A stretch of DNA of 64,000 nt from the NCBI GenBank assembly GCA_020637235.1, contig JACJWG010000008.1, positions 1 to 64,000 of the forward strand, given 5' to 3'. This document shows positions 1 through 8,213 of the stretch, in pieces. The DNA comes from Acidimicrobiaceae bacterium. Lineage in GTDB: Bacteria > Actinomycetota > Acidimicrobiia > Acidimicrobiales > Ilumatobacteraceae. The translations under genes were made by a program, and so were the position numbers. How positions within the stretch are numbered: position 1 is the first letter of the stretch; each line of letters begins with the position of its first letter. The notes beneath the pieces were generated by a model. That model made no database searches, had not been told where the DNA came from, and saw only the letters and a program-made list of their open reading frames with translations.

Positions 1-2
1 TG

Positions 3-566
3 CGGGTGGCGTACGAGGACCAGGGCGAGCCGGTGCTGATGGAGGCGGGCGACTGCGTGCTGCAACCGCCGCACATCCGCCACCGGGTGCTCGAGAGCGG
101 CGACGGGCTCGAGGTGATCGAACTCGGCTGCCCGGCCGAGCACGAGACCCTGGCCGATCACACGATGACGCTGCCGACGGGTGCGCTCCTGCCCGAGCGC
201 GACTACGGCGGTCAGCGGTTCGTGTTCCACGACGCCTCGATGGCCGAATGGCGTGCGTGGCGGGCCGACGGTTTCGAGGCCCGTGACATCGGAATCGGCG
301 CGGCCACCGACGGCCTGGCCGGCGTGCGGGTCGCGCGCCCGGCCGGCAGCGACCGCACACCGTTCGTCGCCCACGACGCCGAGTTCGTCTTCGGCTTCGT
401 GCTCGCCGGCACGTGCACGCTCGCGGTGGAGGGTCGTGCCGCGGAGACGATGGAGGAGGGCGACACGTTCGTGGTGCCGCGCGGCGTCGCCCATGCGCTC
501 ACCGGGTGCAGCGCCGACTTCGAGCTGCTCGACGTCACCCTGCCCGAGGTGGTGGTGCCGGCGTGA
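3..566 (+). CDS. Bicupin-domain protein, 5' end outside window
   Basis: The reading frame is open from the window edge, so the gene starts upstream and only its last 187 or so residues are seen. Two cupin barrels are visible: the end of a first one with a P-P-H-I-R-H-R-V strand (metal-type histidines) and a full second one with G-T-C-T-L-A-V-E-G followed by E-G-D-T-F-V-V-P-R-G-V-A-H. Bicupins of this type are often metal-dependent dioxygenases or isomerases of small carbonyl or aromatic compounds, but nothing here fixes a substrate. It converges on the PEP carboxylase gene, leaving only 9 bp between the stops. Confident on fold, not on function. Confidence 0.75.
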   Translation, partial: RVAYEDQGEPVLMEAGDCVLQPPHIRHRVLESGDGLEVIELGCPAEHETLADHTMTLPTGALLPERDYGGQRFVFHDASMAEWRAWRADGFEARDIGIGAATDGLAGVRVARPAGSDRTPFVAHDAEFVFGFVLAGTCTLAVEGRAAETMEEGDTFVVPRGVAHALTGCSADFELLDVTLPEVVVPA

Positions 567-575
567 GGTGCCGGA

Positions 576-3332
576 TCAGCCGCTGTTGCGCAACCCGGCC
601 GCGATGCCGTTGATCGTCAACTGGATCGAGCGGGCGATGCGTTCGTCGTCGTCGCCGGTGCGATAGCGGCCGAGCAGGTCGACCTGCAGTTCGTGCAGCG
701 GGTCGAGGTACGGGAACCGATCGCGGATGCTGCGGGCCAGCGTCGGGTTGTCGTCGAGCAGTGGTGCCTCGGTGATCTCCTGCACCCAGTGCACCGTTCG
801 CTCGTGCTCCGCAGCGATCACCGGCATCACGCGGTCGCGGGCATCGCTGTCGACGACGAGTGATGCATACCGGTTCGCGATGGCGAGGTCGCTCTTCGCG
901 AGCACCATGCCCATGTTCGACATGGTGGTGCGGAACACCGGCCACGTGCGATACATGCGGCGCAGCTGGTCGAGGTGCGACGGGTCGGCGCCGGCCCAGG
1001 TCTCGAACGCGCTCCCGGCGCCGAACCAGCCGGGCAGCATGATCCGGCACTGGCTCCAGCTGAACACCCACGGGATCGCGCGGAGGTCCTCGATGCGCGA
1101 GCTCGCCGTGCGGCTCGCCGGCCGGCTGCCGATGTTGAGCATCGAGATCTCGCGGACCGGTGTGAGCGCTCGGAACACGTCGACGAACGCCTCGTCGCCG
1201 TACACGAGCGATCGGTATGCGGCGAGCGACGCGTCGGCGAGCTCGTCCATCGCGACCACGAATCCCGGCTCGGGGGGCGGACCGGCCGCGCCCCCGGCCG
1301 CCTCGGCCGCGGCCGACACGAGCGCCTCGAGGTTGCGGCGAGCCATGTCCGGCCCCGCATAGCGGGCAGCGATCACCTCACCCTGCTCGGTGACCCGCAA
1401 CCCACCGGCCACGGCGCCGGGCGGCTGAGCCAGGATCGCGTCGTAGCTCGGACCGCCGCCGCGTCCGACCGTGCCGCCGCGACCGTGGAAGAAACGCAGG
1501 CCGACGCCGTGCCGCTCGCACGTCTCGACGAGGCTCACCTGCGCTCGGTACAGCGCCCAGTTCGCCGCGAGGTACCCGCCGTCTTTGTTGCTGTCGCTGT
1601 AGCCGAGCATCACCTCCTGCACCCCGCCGCGGCAATGGTCGATCCAACTGCGGTACTCGGGCACGGCGAACAGGGCGTCGACGATGGTCGCCGCGCCGCG
1701 GAGGTCGTCGATCGTCTCGAACAGCGGCACGATGTCGAGCGCGAGCGACGGGTCGTCGCCCGGGCGCAGCAACCCGGCCTCGCGCAGCATCACCGCCACC
1801 TCGAGCAGGTCGCTCACCGACCCGCACTTCGAGATGATCGCGTGCGAGATCACCCGGCCGCCGAGCCGCTCGACGGCCTCCGCGGCGGTTTCGACGATCG
1901 CGAGTTCGCGCTCGGTCGACTCGGTGCAGGCGCTCGCTCGGTGGCGCAACGGCCGGGCGGACACGAGATCGCGACGCAGCACCTCGACGCGTCCTGGCTC
2001 GTCGAGCGCCAGGTAGTCCGTCGTCACGCCGCCCACGCGCAAGAGGTCGTCGACGACGCGTTCGTGCACGTCGCTGTTCTGGCGCAGGTCGAGGGTGCAG
2101 AGGTGGAACCCGAACACCTCCACCGCGGTCCGGGCAGGCGCCACCATCGCGTCGGCGAGCGCGGCCGCGCCGTGTTCGCGCAGCGACGCCTCGACAACGG
2201 TGAGGTCGTGCACCAGCTGGTCGGGCGTGTCGTAGGGCGCCAGCTCCGCGTGCGGTGGCGGTCCGGGCACGTGGCCGACGGCGTGGATCGCGGTGGCGGC
2301 GAGACGCGCGTACATCCCACGCAGCGCCCGGCGGTACGGCTCGTCGCCGCGAAACGGTGACGAGTCGCCGGATGCCTCGGCCAGGGCGAGGAGCTCGGCC
2401 GTGGGCGCCACCAGCCGCGACGACAGCGAGAGGTCGATCGACAGACGATGCAGGGCGGCGAGGTGGTGGCCGAGCGCGGTGCGCACCTGGAGTTCCACGG
2501 CGAGCTCGAGCACCTCGGCGGTGACGAACGGGTTGCCGTCGCGATCGCCACCGATCCACGATCCCATCCGCACCACGGGCGACACACGTCCGCGATGGGG
2601 GTCGAGCTCGTCGACGGCGCGCTGGACGTCGAGCTGGAGACGGGTGATCACCTCGAACAGCGAGAGCTCGTAGTAGCGGAGGGCTTCGGCGATCTCGTCG
2701 CGCACGCGCAGCTTCGACAGGCGCAGCAGCGCCGTCTGCCACAGCACCAGCACCTGCAGGCGCAGCTCCGCCTCCCAGGCGGCGAGTTCGTCGGGGTCGA
2801 GCTGCACCCGGTCGCGCCACACGAGCAGGTCGGCGATCCGGCGCTGGACGTCGAGGATCGTCTTGCGGCGCACCTCCGTGGGGTGCGCGGTGAGCACCGG
2901 GCTCACCGACACCGTGCGCAGCAACTGCGCCACCTCGCGGCCGTCGTGTCGTCCAGCCAGCGCGGCGACCGCGTGGTCGAGCGTGCCGGGACGTGCGGGC
3001 GATCCGACGCGCCGGTGATGTCGTCGCCGGCGCGCCTGGTGCACGTCCTCGGCGATGTTGGCGAGCAACGAGAACCAACTGAAGGCGCGCACCACGTGCA
3101 GGGCGACGTCGAGGTCGACCCCGTCGAGCAAGCGACCGAGGTCGGCGGGATCGACGTCGCGACCCGAGCGTCTCGTGCCCACCGCGTGTTGGCGCACTTC
3201 CTCGACGAGGGCGTAGACGCGTTCACCCGCCTGGTCACGGATCACGTCGCCGAGCAGGCGCCCGAGCAAGCGGATGTCGTCGGCGAGGGCGGCGTCCTCG
3301 GCACGGTCGGAGAGGGGGGAGTTCCCGGCCAT
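576..3332 (-). CDS. ppc: Phosphoenolpyruvate carboxylase
   Basis: Carboxylates phosphoenolpyruvate with bicarbonate to oxaloacetate, refilling the TCA cycle. About 918 residues, normal for the bacterial enzyme. Counting from the upstream ATG at 3341, the catalytic-His motif T-A-H-P-T-E lies at 151-156, G-Y-S-D-S-N-K-D-G-G at 580-589, the glycine loop F-H-G-R-G-G-T-V-G-R-G-G-G-P at 618-631, and the chain ends T-I-N-G-I-A-A-G-L-R-N-S-G, close to the family C-terminus that contributes to the active site. Two ATGs compete (3341 and 3332); I chose 3332 because a CACAAT hexamer lies exactly 7 nt before it, as at other genes here. Monocistronic. Confidence 0.97.
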   Translation of the reverse strand: MAGNSPLSDRAEDAALADDIRLLGRLLGDVIRDQAGERVYALVEEVRQHAVGTRRSGRDVDPADLGRLLDGVDLDVALHVVRAFSWFSLLANIAEDVHQARRRRHHRRVGSPARPGTLDHAVAALAGRHDGREVAQLLRTVSVSPVLTAHPTEVRRKTILDVQRRIADLLVWRDRVQLDPDELAAWEAELRLQVLVLWQTALLRLSKLRVRDEIAEALRYYELSLFEVITRLQLDVQRAVDELDPHRGRVSPVVRMGSWIGGDRDGNPFVTAEVLELAVELQVRTALGHHLAALHRLSIDLSLSSRLVAPTAELLALAEASGDSSPFRGDEPYRRALRGMYARLAATAIHAVGHVPGPPPHAELAPYDTPDQLVHDLTVVEASLREHGAAALADAMVAPARTAVEVFGFHLCTLDLRQNSDVHERVVDDLLRVGGVTTDYLALDEPGRVEVLRRDLVSARPLRHRASACTESTERELAIVETAAEAVERLGGRVISHAIISKCGSVSDLLEVAVMLREAGLLRPGDDPSLALDIVPLFETIDDLRGAATIVDALFAVPEYRSWIDHCRGGVQEVMLGYSDSNKDGGYLAANWALYRAQVSLVETCERHGVGLRFFHGRGGTVGRGGGPSYDAILAQPPGAVAGGLRVTEQGEVIAARYAGPDMARRNLEALVSAAAEAAGGAAGPPPEPGFVVAMDELADASLAAYRSLVYGDEAFVDVFRALTPVREISMLNIGSRPASRTASSRIEDLRAIPWVFSWSQCRIMLPGWFGAGSAFETWAGADPSHLDQLRRMYRTWPVFRTTMSNMGMVLAKSDLAIANRYASLVVDSDARDRVMPVIAAEHERTVHWVQEITEAPLLDDNPTLARSIRDRFPYLDPLHELQVDLLGRYRTGDDDERIARSIQLTINGIAAGLRNSG

Positions 3333-3339
3333 GTCACCC

Positions 3340-3345
3340 ATTGTG
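3340..3345 (-). promoter_or_regulatory. Candidate -10 element of ppc (leaderless)
   Basis: CACAAT followed by 7 nt and then the ATG at 3332. The spacing matches the window-wide pattern of start-proximal -10 hexamers, and it implies transcription starts at or beside the initiation codon. Confidence 0.4.
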
Positions 3346-3402
3346 GTCGACGCGACGGGGCGTCGCTGCCGGCCGCTCGATCGGCCGGCGGCCGGTCGCC
3401 GA

Positions 3403-4254
3403 TCAGGCGGGTGTCACACACCGGTTGCGCATGGTGCCGATCACCTCGGCGCCGCTGGTGACGAACTCGCCGTCCCGGAGGAACCGTCCCCGCGCGGCGC
3501 CCACCCCGTCGGGCGTGCCGGTGAACACGAGGTCGCCGGGCTCGAGGGTGCAGATGCTCGACAGGTACGACACCAGGTTCGCGACGGGGAAGATGAGGTC
3601 GTTGGTACGACCGTCCTGCATCCGCTCGCCGCCCGCAGCGTCGCCCACCTCGCACCAGAGACCGATGTCGTCCGGGTCGGGGAACTGGTCGATCGACACG
3701 AGCGCCGGGCCGATCGGGCCGTAGGTGTCGAAGCTCTTGCCGAGGGAGAACTGCGGCGGCGCGCCGGTGAGCTGCACGGTGCGGTCGCTGATGTCCTGGC
3801 CGAGCGTGAGTCCGGCGACGTGCGACCATGCGTCGGCTTCGGCGATGTGGCGCCCGCCGCGGCCGATCACCACCACCAGTTCGACCTCCCAGTCGACGGT
3901 GTCGCCCGAGAGCACCACGTCGGCGGTGGGCCCGACGAGGCAGCTCGGGAACTTGGTGAACGTGAGCGGTGCCGGGGGCAGCTGCATGTTGCTCTCGGCG
4001 GCGTGGCGGCCGTAGTTGAGCCCGATCGCGAACACCTTGGCCGGGCTGGGCACACACGGACCGAGCCGGTCGGCGTCGACGGGTTCGCCCGCTGCCGCTG
4101 ATGCTCGCTCGGCGAACTCGTGGAGCTCGTCGAAGCGTCCGATCGCTGCCATCGGGTCGGCGAGGCGTTCGTCGCCGGCGACGGAGGCGAGGTCGTGGTA
4201 CCGGTCGCCGATCTGCAGTGCAGCGCGGCCGTCGACGTTGATCAGGCGAAACAT
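3403..4254 (-). CDS. Fumarylacetoacetate hydrolase family protein
   Basis: A 283-residue FAH-fold enzyme. The family cleaves or isomerises beta-diketo or 2-oxo-enoic acids from aromatic catabolism (fumarylpyruvate, fumarylacetoacetate, 2-hydroxyheptadienedioate, acylpyruvates). The metal-binding signature is present: W-E-V-E-L-V-V-V-I near residue 120, then L-G-Q-D-I-S-D-R, the G-K-S-F-D-T-Y-G-P-I-G-P loop, and the closing F-T-G-T-P-D-G-V-G. The start at 4254 gives M-F-R-L-I-N, a usual N-terminus; the frame runs further upstream but those residues have no family character. It is divergent from a GntR regulator across 57 bp that holds a palindromic operator, so it is probably controlled by that regulator. 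Exact substrate unknown. Confidence 0.9.
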   Translation of the reverse strand: MFRLINVDGRAALQIGDRYHDLASVAGDERLADPMAAIGRFDELHEFAERASAAAGEPVDADRLGPCVPSPAKVFAIGLNYGRHAAESNMQLPPAPLTFTKFPSCLVGPTADVVLSGDTVDWEVELVVVIGRGGRHIAEADAWSHVAGLTLGQDISDRTVQLTGAPPQFSLGKSFDTYGPIGPALVSIDQFPDPDDIGLWCEVGDAAGGERMQDGRTNDLIFPVANLVSYLSSICTLEPGDLVFTGTPDGVGAARGRFLRDGEFVTSGAEVIGTMRNRCVTPA

Positions 4255-4262
4255 GTGCAACA

Positions 4263-4280
4263 CATTATCTATAGATGATG
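4263..4280. promoter_or_regulatory. Candidate GntR operator between divergent genes
   Basis: CATTATCTATAGATGATG is an 18-bp palindrome with one mismatched pair around the perfect core ATCTATAGAT. It is strikingly AT-rich for this genome and lies centrally in the 57 bp between the FAH-family gene and the GntR gene, just upstream of the TAGACT hexamer of the regulator. Position and symmetry fit a FadR/FCD-type operator controlling both genes. Confidence 0.6.
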
Positions 4281-4298
4281 GACTCGATCCAGTGCTCG

Positions 4299-4304
4299 TA
4301 GACT
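4299..4304 (+). promoter_or_regulatory. Candidate -10 element of the GntR gene
   Basis: TAGACT, then 7 nt, then the GTG start at 4312. Supports a leaderless transcript and this start. Confidence 0.45.
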
Positions 4305-4311
4305 GCGAGCC

Positions 4312-4968
4312 GTGGCTGCTGTCCCCGCCGAGACGTTCCCGCCCACCAGGGCGGCCTGGGTCGACCAGCAACTCCGCCGGGCCATCCTCACCGGTGTGCT
4401 GGCACCTGGTGAGAAGTTGCACGGCGAGCGGCTCGCCGAGCAGTGGGGCGTGTCGCCCACGCCGTTGCGCGAGTCGTTCCAGCGGCTCGCGGGAGAAGGC
4501 CTGGTGGTGATCGAGCCCCAACGGGGTGCGCGGGTGGCACCGATCGACGCCGCTGCGGCCGTCGACGTGTACGAGATCCGCATCCTGCTCGACCCAGCAG
4601 CGCTGCGCAGCTCGATGCGCGCCGCCGCAGGCGACCCCTCGTTCGCGGCGGAGGTGGCTGCGGCGGCCGATCGGCTCGAACGGCGCCATGCCTCGATCCT
4701 CGCGTTCCACGACGCCCATCGTCAGTTCCACCTGGCGCTGGTGACGCGGTGCCCCAACGCGCTGCTGCGCCGGCAGGTCGCGCACCTGCTCGACCAGTCC
4801 CAGCGCTACCACGTGATCGCCGCCCGGGCCGCGGGCCGCGACGTGCGGGGCGAGCACCGGGCGCTGGCGACGGCGGTGGCCTCGGGCGACGCCCGCTCCG
4901 CTGTTCGATTGCTGACCACACACCTCGTCGGGTCTCGCGACGCCATCGCCGCCGCGCAGCAGCGCTGA
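4312..4968 (+). CDS. GntR-family (FCD-type) transcriptional regulator
   Basis: A 218-residue regulator. The N-terminal winged helix (about 12-75) carries the family pattern A-I-L-T-G-V-L-A-P-G-E-K-L, then L-A-E-Q-W-G-V-S-P-T-P-L-R-E-S-F-Q-R-L and G-L-V-V-I-E-P-Q-R-G-A-R-V. The rest is an all-helical ligand-binding domain of FCD type with E-I-R near 88 and spaced histidines (F-H-D-A-H-R-Q-F-H-L-A-L) that usually bind a metal and a carboxylate ligand. GTG start set by the TAGACT hexamer. It probably represses the divergent FAH-family gene and itself through the palindrome at 4263-4280, with an organic acid as inducer (inference). Confidence 0.9.
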   Translation: MAAVPAETFPPTRAAWVDQQLRRAILTGVLAPGEKLHGERLAEQWGVSPTPLRESFQRLAGEGLVVIEPQRGARVAPIDAAAAVDVYEIRILLDPAALRSSMRAAAGDPSFAAEVAAAADRLERRHASILAFHDAHRQFHLALVTRCPNALLRRQVAHLLDQSQRYHVIAARAAGRDVRGEHRALATAVASGDARSAVRLLTTHLVGSRDAIAAAQQR

Positions 4969-5081
4969 TCCCACTCGTCGCGTCCGTCTTGCCGCGACCT
5001 TGACGAGTGCTGGACGGTGGATCGACACATTCGTGGTCGTCCTGACCTGAACTTGATCACGGGGACGGGACAGTTCAGAGG

Positions 5082-6308
5082 ATGGTCGCCGATCCTCGCC
5101 GCATGGACGTCCTCATGCCCGCCCGGCCGCCGGCGGCGATCGATCGTGCCGCGCAGGTGCTCGTGGGCCGGTCGATCGTCGTGGTCGACGACGACCCGGT
5201 GATGGGCAAGCTGTACCAGGCGGGTCTCGGCGCTCGTGGTGCGGAGGTCCGGGTGGTCACCACCGGCGAGGACGCGCTCGAACTCCTCGGCCATCACCTG
5301 GTGGACCTGGTGATCGTCGACAAGGGACTGCCCGGGTTGTCCGGTGACGACCTCGTGCGGGCGTTGCGCGACACCGAGCGGGCGGCGGAGCTGCCGATCG
5401 TGATGGTGTCGGGACACGGCGACGTCGCCGAACGCATGCTGTCGTACACGGCGGGGGTCACCGACTACGTGATCAAGCCGGTGTCGATGACCGAGCTGAT
5501 GGCGAAGGTGTCGGCGCTGTTGCGTCACGGCGACGCGTTGCGCGAGCGATCGGCCCGAGCCACCCGTGAGGAGCAGGAGACGTCGCGGGGACGGCTGGAG
5601 GGCCGTGCGTGGCGGCCGCACTTCCAGCCGATCGTGCGGCTGAACGACCTCACGGTCATCGGCTACGAGGCGCTCACCCGCTTCGACGACGGCGCCAACC
5701 CCGAGCACGCCTTCGACGTCGCTCGCCGCAGTGGTCACGGTCCCGACCTCGAACTCGCCGTGATGGAGGACGCCCTGCACGCGGCCGCCGACCTGCCGGA
5801 CGACACGTGGGTGAGCATCAACGCCTCCCCGTCGACGATCATGGATCCCGACTTCGACCGGGTGATCGCCAAGGCGTCGGCCCGCATCGTGATCGAACTG
5901 CTCGAGACCGAGCCGGTGGGCGATCATCCGGACATGCTCCAGCGGGTGTCGGGTCTGCCGGGCCAACCGTTGCTCGCCTGCGACGACACCGGCTCGGGTT
6001 GGGCAGGGCTGCGGCAACTGGTCGAGCTCCGACCACAGGTGGTGAAGCTGGATCGGGCGCTCGTCAGCGGCGTGGATCAGGATCCCACCCGGCGCGCGCT
6101 GGTGTCCGGGCTGCGCCACTTCACCACCGAGATCGGTGCGCTGCTGCTGGCGGAGGGCATCGAGACCGTCGCGGAGCTCGACACGCTCGTGGCCCTCGGC
6201 GTCGATCTCGGTCAGGGCTACTTGCTCGGCGTGCCGATGCCGCTCACCGAGATCGCCCAACGCCAGGCTCACGCGGCGGCTGTGGCTTCCGAGGTCGCGG
6301 TCAGCTGA
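5082..6308 (+). CDS. Response-regulator receiver fused to EAL c-di-GMP phosphodiesterase
   Basis: A 408-residue signalling protein. Receiver domain at about 30-150: V-V-D-D-D-P acidic pocket, phospho-acceptor Asp80 in I-V-D-K-G-L-P-G, conserved Lys in Y-V-I-K-P. EAL domain at about 178-400: E-A-L at 196-198, S-I-N-A-S-P, D-D-T-G-S-G at 301-306, V-K-L-D-R and L-A-E-G-I-E-T. The metal and catalytic acidic residues appear present; the usual D-D-F-G-T-G loop has Thr for Phe. It likely hydrolyses c-di-GMP under control of an unseen histidine kinase. An internal ATG at 5103 is an alternative start. Its 3' end overlaps the opposite-strand YbaK gene by 8 bp. A second c-di-GMP protein lies at 57.7 kb. 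Confidence 0.92.
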   Translation: MVADPRRMDVLMPARPPAAIDRAAQVLVGRSIVVVDDDPVMGKLYQAGLGARGAEVRVVTTGEDALELLGHHLVDLVIVDKGLPGLSGDDLVRALRDTERAAELPIVMVSGHGDVAERMLSYTAGVTDYVIKPVSMTELMAKVSALLRHGDALRERSARATREEQETSRGRLEGRAWRPHFQPIVRLNDLTVIGYEALTRFDDGANPEHAFDVARRSGHGPDLELAVMEDALHAAADLPDDTWVSINASPSTIMDPDFDRVIAKASARIVIELLETEPVGDHPDMLQRVSGLPGQPLLACDDTGSGWAGLRQLVELRPQVVKLDRALVSGVDQDPTRRALVSGLRHFTTEIGALLLAEGIETVAELDTLVALGVDLGQGYLLGVPMPLTEIAQRQAHAAAVASEVAVS

Positions 6309-6846
6309 CCGGCACCGGCATCGCCAGCCCCTCCACCACGGTCACGTTCGGCAGTGCCAGCAGCACCGCAGGGGCTGCCTTCACCTTGATCGAGCGGCTG
6401 CCTCCGCCGAGCACGAGCAGGTCGCGGCGCGTCACCTCGGCGTCGACCCAGATCTCCATCGACGCCGGCAGGGCGAACGGCGTGACCCCGCCGATCTGCA
6501 TGCCGGTGGCCGCCATCGTGTCGTCGGACGAGGCGAACGACGCCTTGCGCGTGCCGAGCCGCTTGCGCACCACCCCGTTCACGTCGAGCCGGTGGGTGGC
6601 GAGCACCACGCAGGCCACCAAGCGGGGTGGGTCGGACTTGCCGACGACGACGATCGTGTTGGCCGATCGGTCGAGCGTCCAACCGTAGGCCTCGCAGTAC
6701 GGCCCGGTGTCGGCGAGTGCCGGGTCGCACGGCACCACGTCGTGGTCGACCCCCGTGGTGGCGAGCACCTCGCGGACCCGGGCCTCGATCGGGTGCTGTT
6801 CGATCGGCTGCTGTTCGATCGGGTGCTGTTCGATCGGATCGGTCAT
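6301..6846 (-). CDS. YbaK/EbsC-family aminoacyl-tRNA deacylase-like protein
   Basis: A 181-residue protein of the YbaK/ProX fold, whose members hydrolyse mischarged aminoacyl-tRNAs such as Cys- or Ala-tRNA-Pro. Family features: a Lys in V-V-V-G-K-S-D-P, and the strand-loop T-G-M-Q-I-G-G-V-T-P-F-A-L-P. The N-terminus is unusual: residues 3-21 are near-perfect pentapeptide repeats (P-I-E-Q-H / P-I-E-Q-Q / P-I-E-Q-H) made by a 15-bp tandem DNA repeat. The start at 6846 keeps that repeat in the protein; a later start would drop it. Tail-to-tail 8-bp overlap with the receiver-EAL gene. Confidence 0.82.
   Translation of the reverse strand: MTDPIEQHPIEQQPIEQHPIEARVREVLATTGVDHDVVPCDPALADTGPYCEAYGWTLDRSANTIVVVGKSDPPRLVACVVLATHRLDVNGVVRKRLGTRKASFASSDDTMAATGMQIGGVTPFALPASMEIWVDAEVTRRDLLVLGGGSRSIKVKAAPAVLLALPNVTVVEGLAMPVPVS
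6787..6837. repeat. 15-bp in-frame tandem repeat, 3.4 copies
   Basis: Units GATCGGGTGCTGTTC at 6787-6801, 6802-6816 (one change) and 6817-6831, plus a partial copy to 6837. It lies inside the 5' end of the YbaK-like gene and encodes its pentapeptide repeat. The period is a multiple of three, so gain or loss of a unit would keep the frame. Confidence 0.9.
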
Positions 6847-6894
6847 GGACGTCGATGTTGGCAGATCGCACGGTGGCCGGCCGGTGTGCACGGC

Positions 6895-6900
6895 TACTCT
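6895..6900 (+). promoter_or_regulatory. Candidate -10 element of the DAO-family oxidoreductase gene
   Basis: TACTCT followed by 7 nt and the ATG at 6908; supports that start over the longer open frame reaching back to 6707. Confidence 0.45.
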
Positions 6901-6907
6901 CCACGCC

Positions 6908-8209
6908 ATGATTCCTGGAACGGACGTACTGGTCATCGGGGCCGGCGTGATCGGCTCGTCGGTCGCGTTGGAACTCGCTCGCTCCGGGCGATCGGTCACC
7001 GTGATCGACAAGGGGCCGGCTCCCGGCGCAGGGTCGACGAGCTCGTCGTCGTCGATCATCCGCTTCAGCTACTCCACGCTCGACGCCGTGCTCACCGCCT
7101 GGGAAGCGGCCCCGGCATGGGAACACTGGGAGCAGCACCTCGGTGTGGCCGATCCCGACGGCATGTGCCGCTTCCTGCGCACCGGCATGTTGCTGTTCGA
7201 CTCGCCCGACTTCTCGTTCACCCGGATCACCGATCTGTGGGACGACGTCGGCATCCCGTACGAGGTGCTCGAGACCCCCGAGATCGCGGCGCGGTTCCCT
7301 CAGCTCGACCTCGGCAAGTACTACCCGCCGAAGCCGGTGGACGACCCGGCGTTCGCCGACGACCCGAACGGCACGCTGCGCGCACTCACCGAGCCAGATG
7401 CTGGCTTCGTCGACGATCCGATGCTCGCCGCGCGCAACCTGGCGTACGCGGCGCGCCACCACGGTGCGACGTTCCGGTTCCACGCCGAGGTCGCCGGCGT
7501 CGAGATCGCCGACGGACGGGTGGCCGGCGTGCGGCTCGTGGGCGGCGAGGTGCTGCGCTCGCCCGTCGTCGTCAACGTCGGTGGCCCGCACTCGTGGCGG
7601 CTCAACGAGATGGCCGGCGTCACCGAGGGGATGCGCATCCGCACCCGTGCGTTGCGCCAGGAGGTGTTCGCCGCGACGGCGCCCGCCGGGCTCGCGCTCG
7701 ACGACGGCGCGCCGGTGGTGAGCGATCTCGACATCGGCCAGTACTTCCGCCCCCAGATCGGCGGCACGGTGCTGGTGGGTGGCACCGAGCCGGCGTGCGA
7801 CGAACTCGAGTGGGTGGACGACGCCGATCACTACGACGAGCACACCACCGTCGAGAAGTTCGAGACCACGATGTACCGGCTCGCCCGGCGTGTGCCCTCG
7901 TTCGGCATCCCGCACCGTCCCACCGGACTCGCGGCGCTGTACGACGCGTCCGACGACTGGGTGCCCATCTACGACGCGAGCGACCTGCCCGGCTGGTACA
8001 TGGCGTGCGGCACGAGCGGCAACCAGTTCAAGAACGCGCCCATCGCGGGCAAGTTCCTGCGGGCCATCGTCGACGCCGTCGAGTCGGGTCACGATCACGA
8101 CGCCGAGCCCGTGCGGTTCGTCGGCGAGCGCACCGGACGCGCGATCGACCTCGGGGCGTTCTCCCGCCGGCGCTCGCCGGCCAGCACATCCGGCACCGTG
8201 ATGGGCTGA
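6908..8209 (+). CDS. FAD-dependent oxidoreductase, DAO (sarcosine/D-amino-acid oxidase) family
   Basis: A 433-residue flavoenzyme. The Rossmann FAD motif V-L-V-I-G-A-G-V-I-G-S-S occurs at the very N-terminus, followed by V-T-V-I-D-K-G-P and the G-S-T-S-S-S-S-S-I-I-R segment typical of DAO enzymes. The C-terminal half has P-I-Y-D-A, G-W-Y-M-A-C-G-T-S-G-N-Q-F-K and P-I-A-G-K, the FAD-closing region of sarcosine and dimethylglycine oxidase-like proteins. It probably oxidises a secondary or N-methyl amine or an amino acid; the substrate cannot be read from sequence. Start fixed by the TACTCT hexamer. It converges on the P-loop kinase gene with 4 bp between the stops. Confidence 0.88.
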   Translation: MIPGTDVLVIGAGVIGSSVALELARSGRSVTVIDKGPAPGAGSTSSSSSIIRFSYSTLDAVLTAWEAAPAWEHWEQHLGVADPDGMCRFLRTGMLLFDSPDFSFTRITDLWDDVGIPYEVLETPEIAARFPQLDLGKYYPPKPVDDPAFADDPNGTLRALTEPDAGFVDDPMLAARNLAYAARHHGATFRFHAEVAGVEIADGRVAGVRLVGGEVLRSPVVVNVGGPHSWRLNEMAGVTEGMRIRTRALRQEVFAATAPAGLALDDGAPVVSDLDIGQYFRPQIGGTVLVGGTEPACDELEWVDDADHYDEHTTVEKFETTMYRLARRVPSFGIPHRPTGLAALYDASDDWVPIYDASDLPGWYMACGTSGNQFKNAPIAGKFLRAIVDAVESGHDHDAEPVRFVGERTGRAIDLGAFSRRRSPASTSGTVMG

Positions 8210-8213
8210 GCCG

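Noticed and set aside
975..2360. A 461-codon plus-strand frame inside ppc
   Set aside because: Antisense shadow of PEP carboxylase; no domain features.
6787..6837. CRISPR-like direct repeat
   Set aside because: Units are contiguous with no spacers and encode a pentapeptide repeat in a gene.
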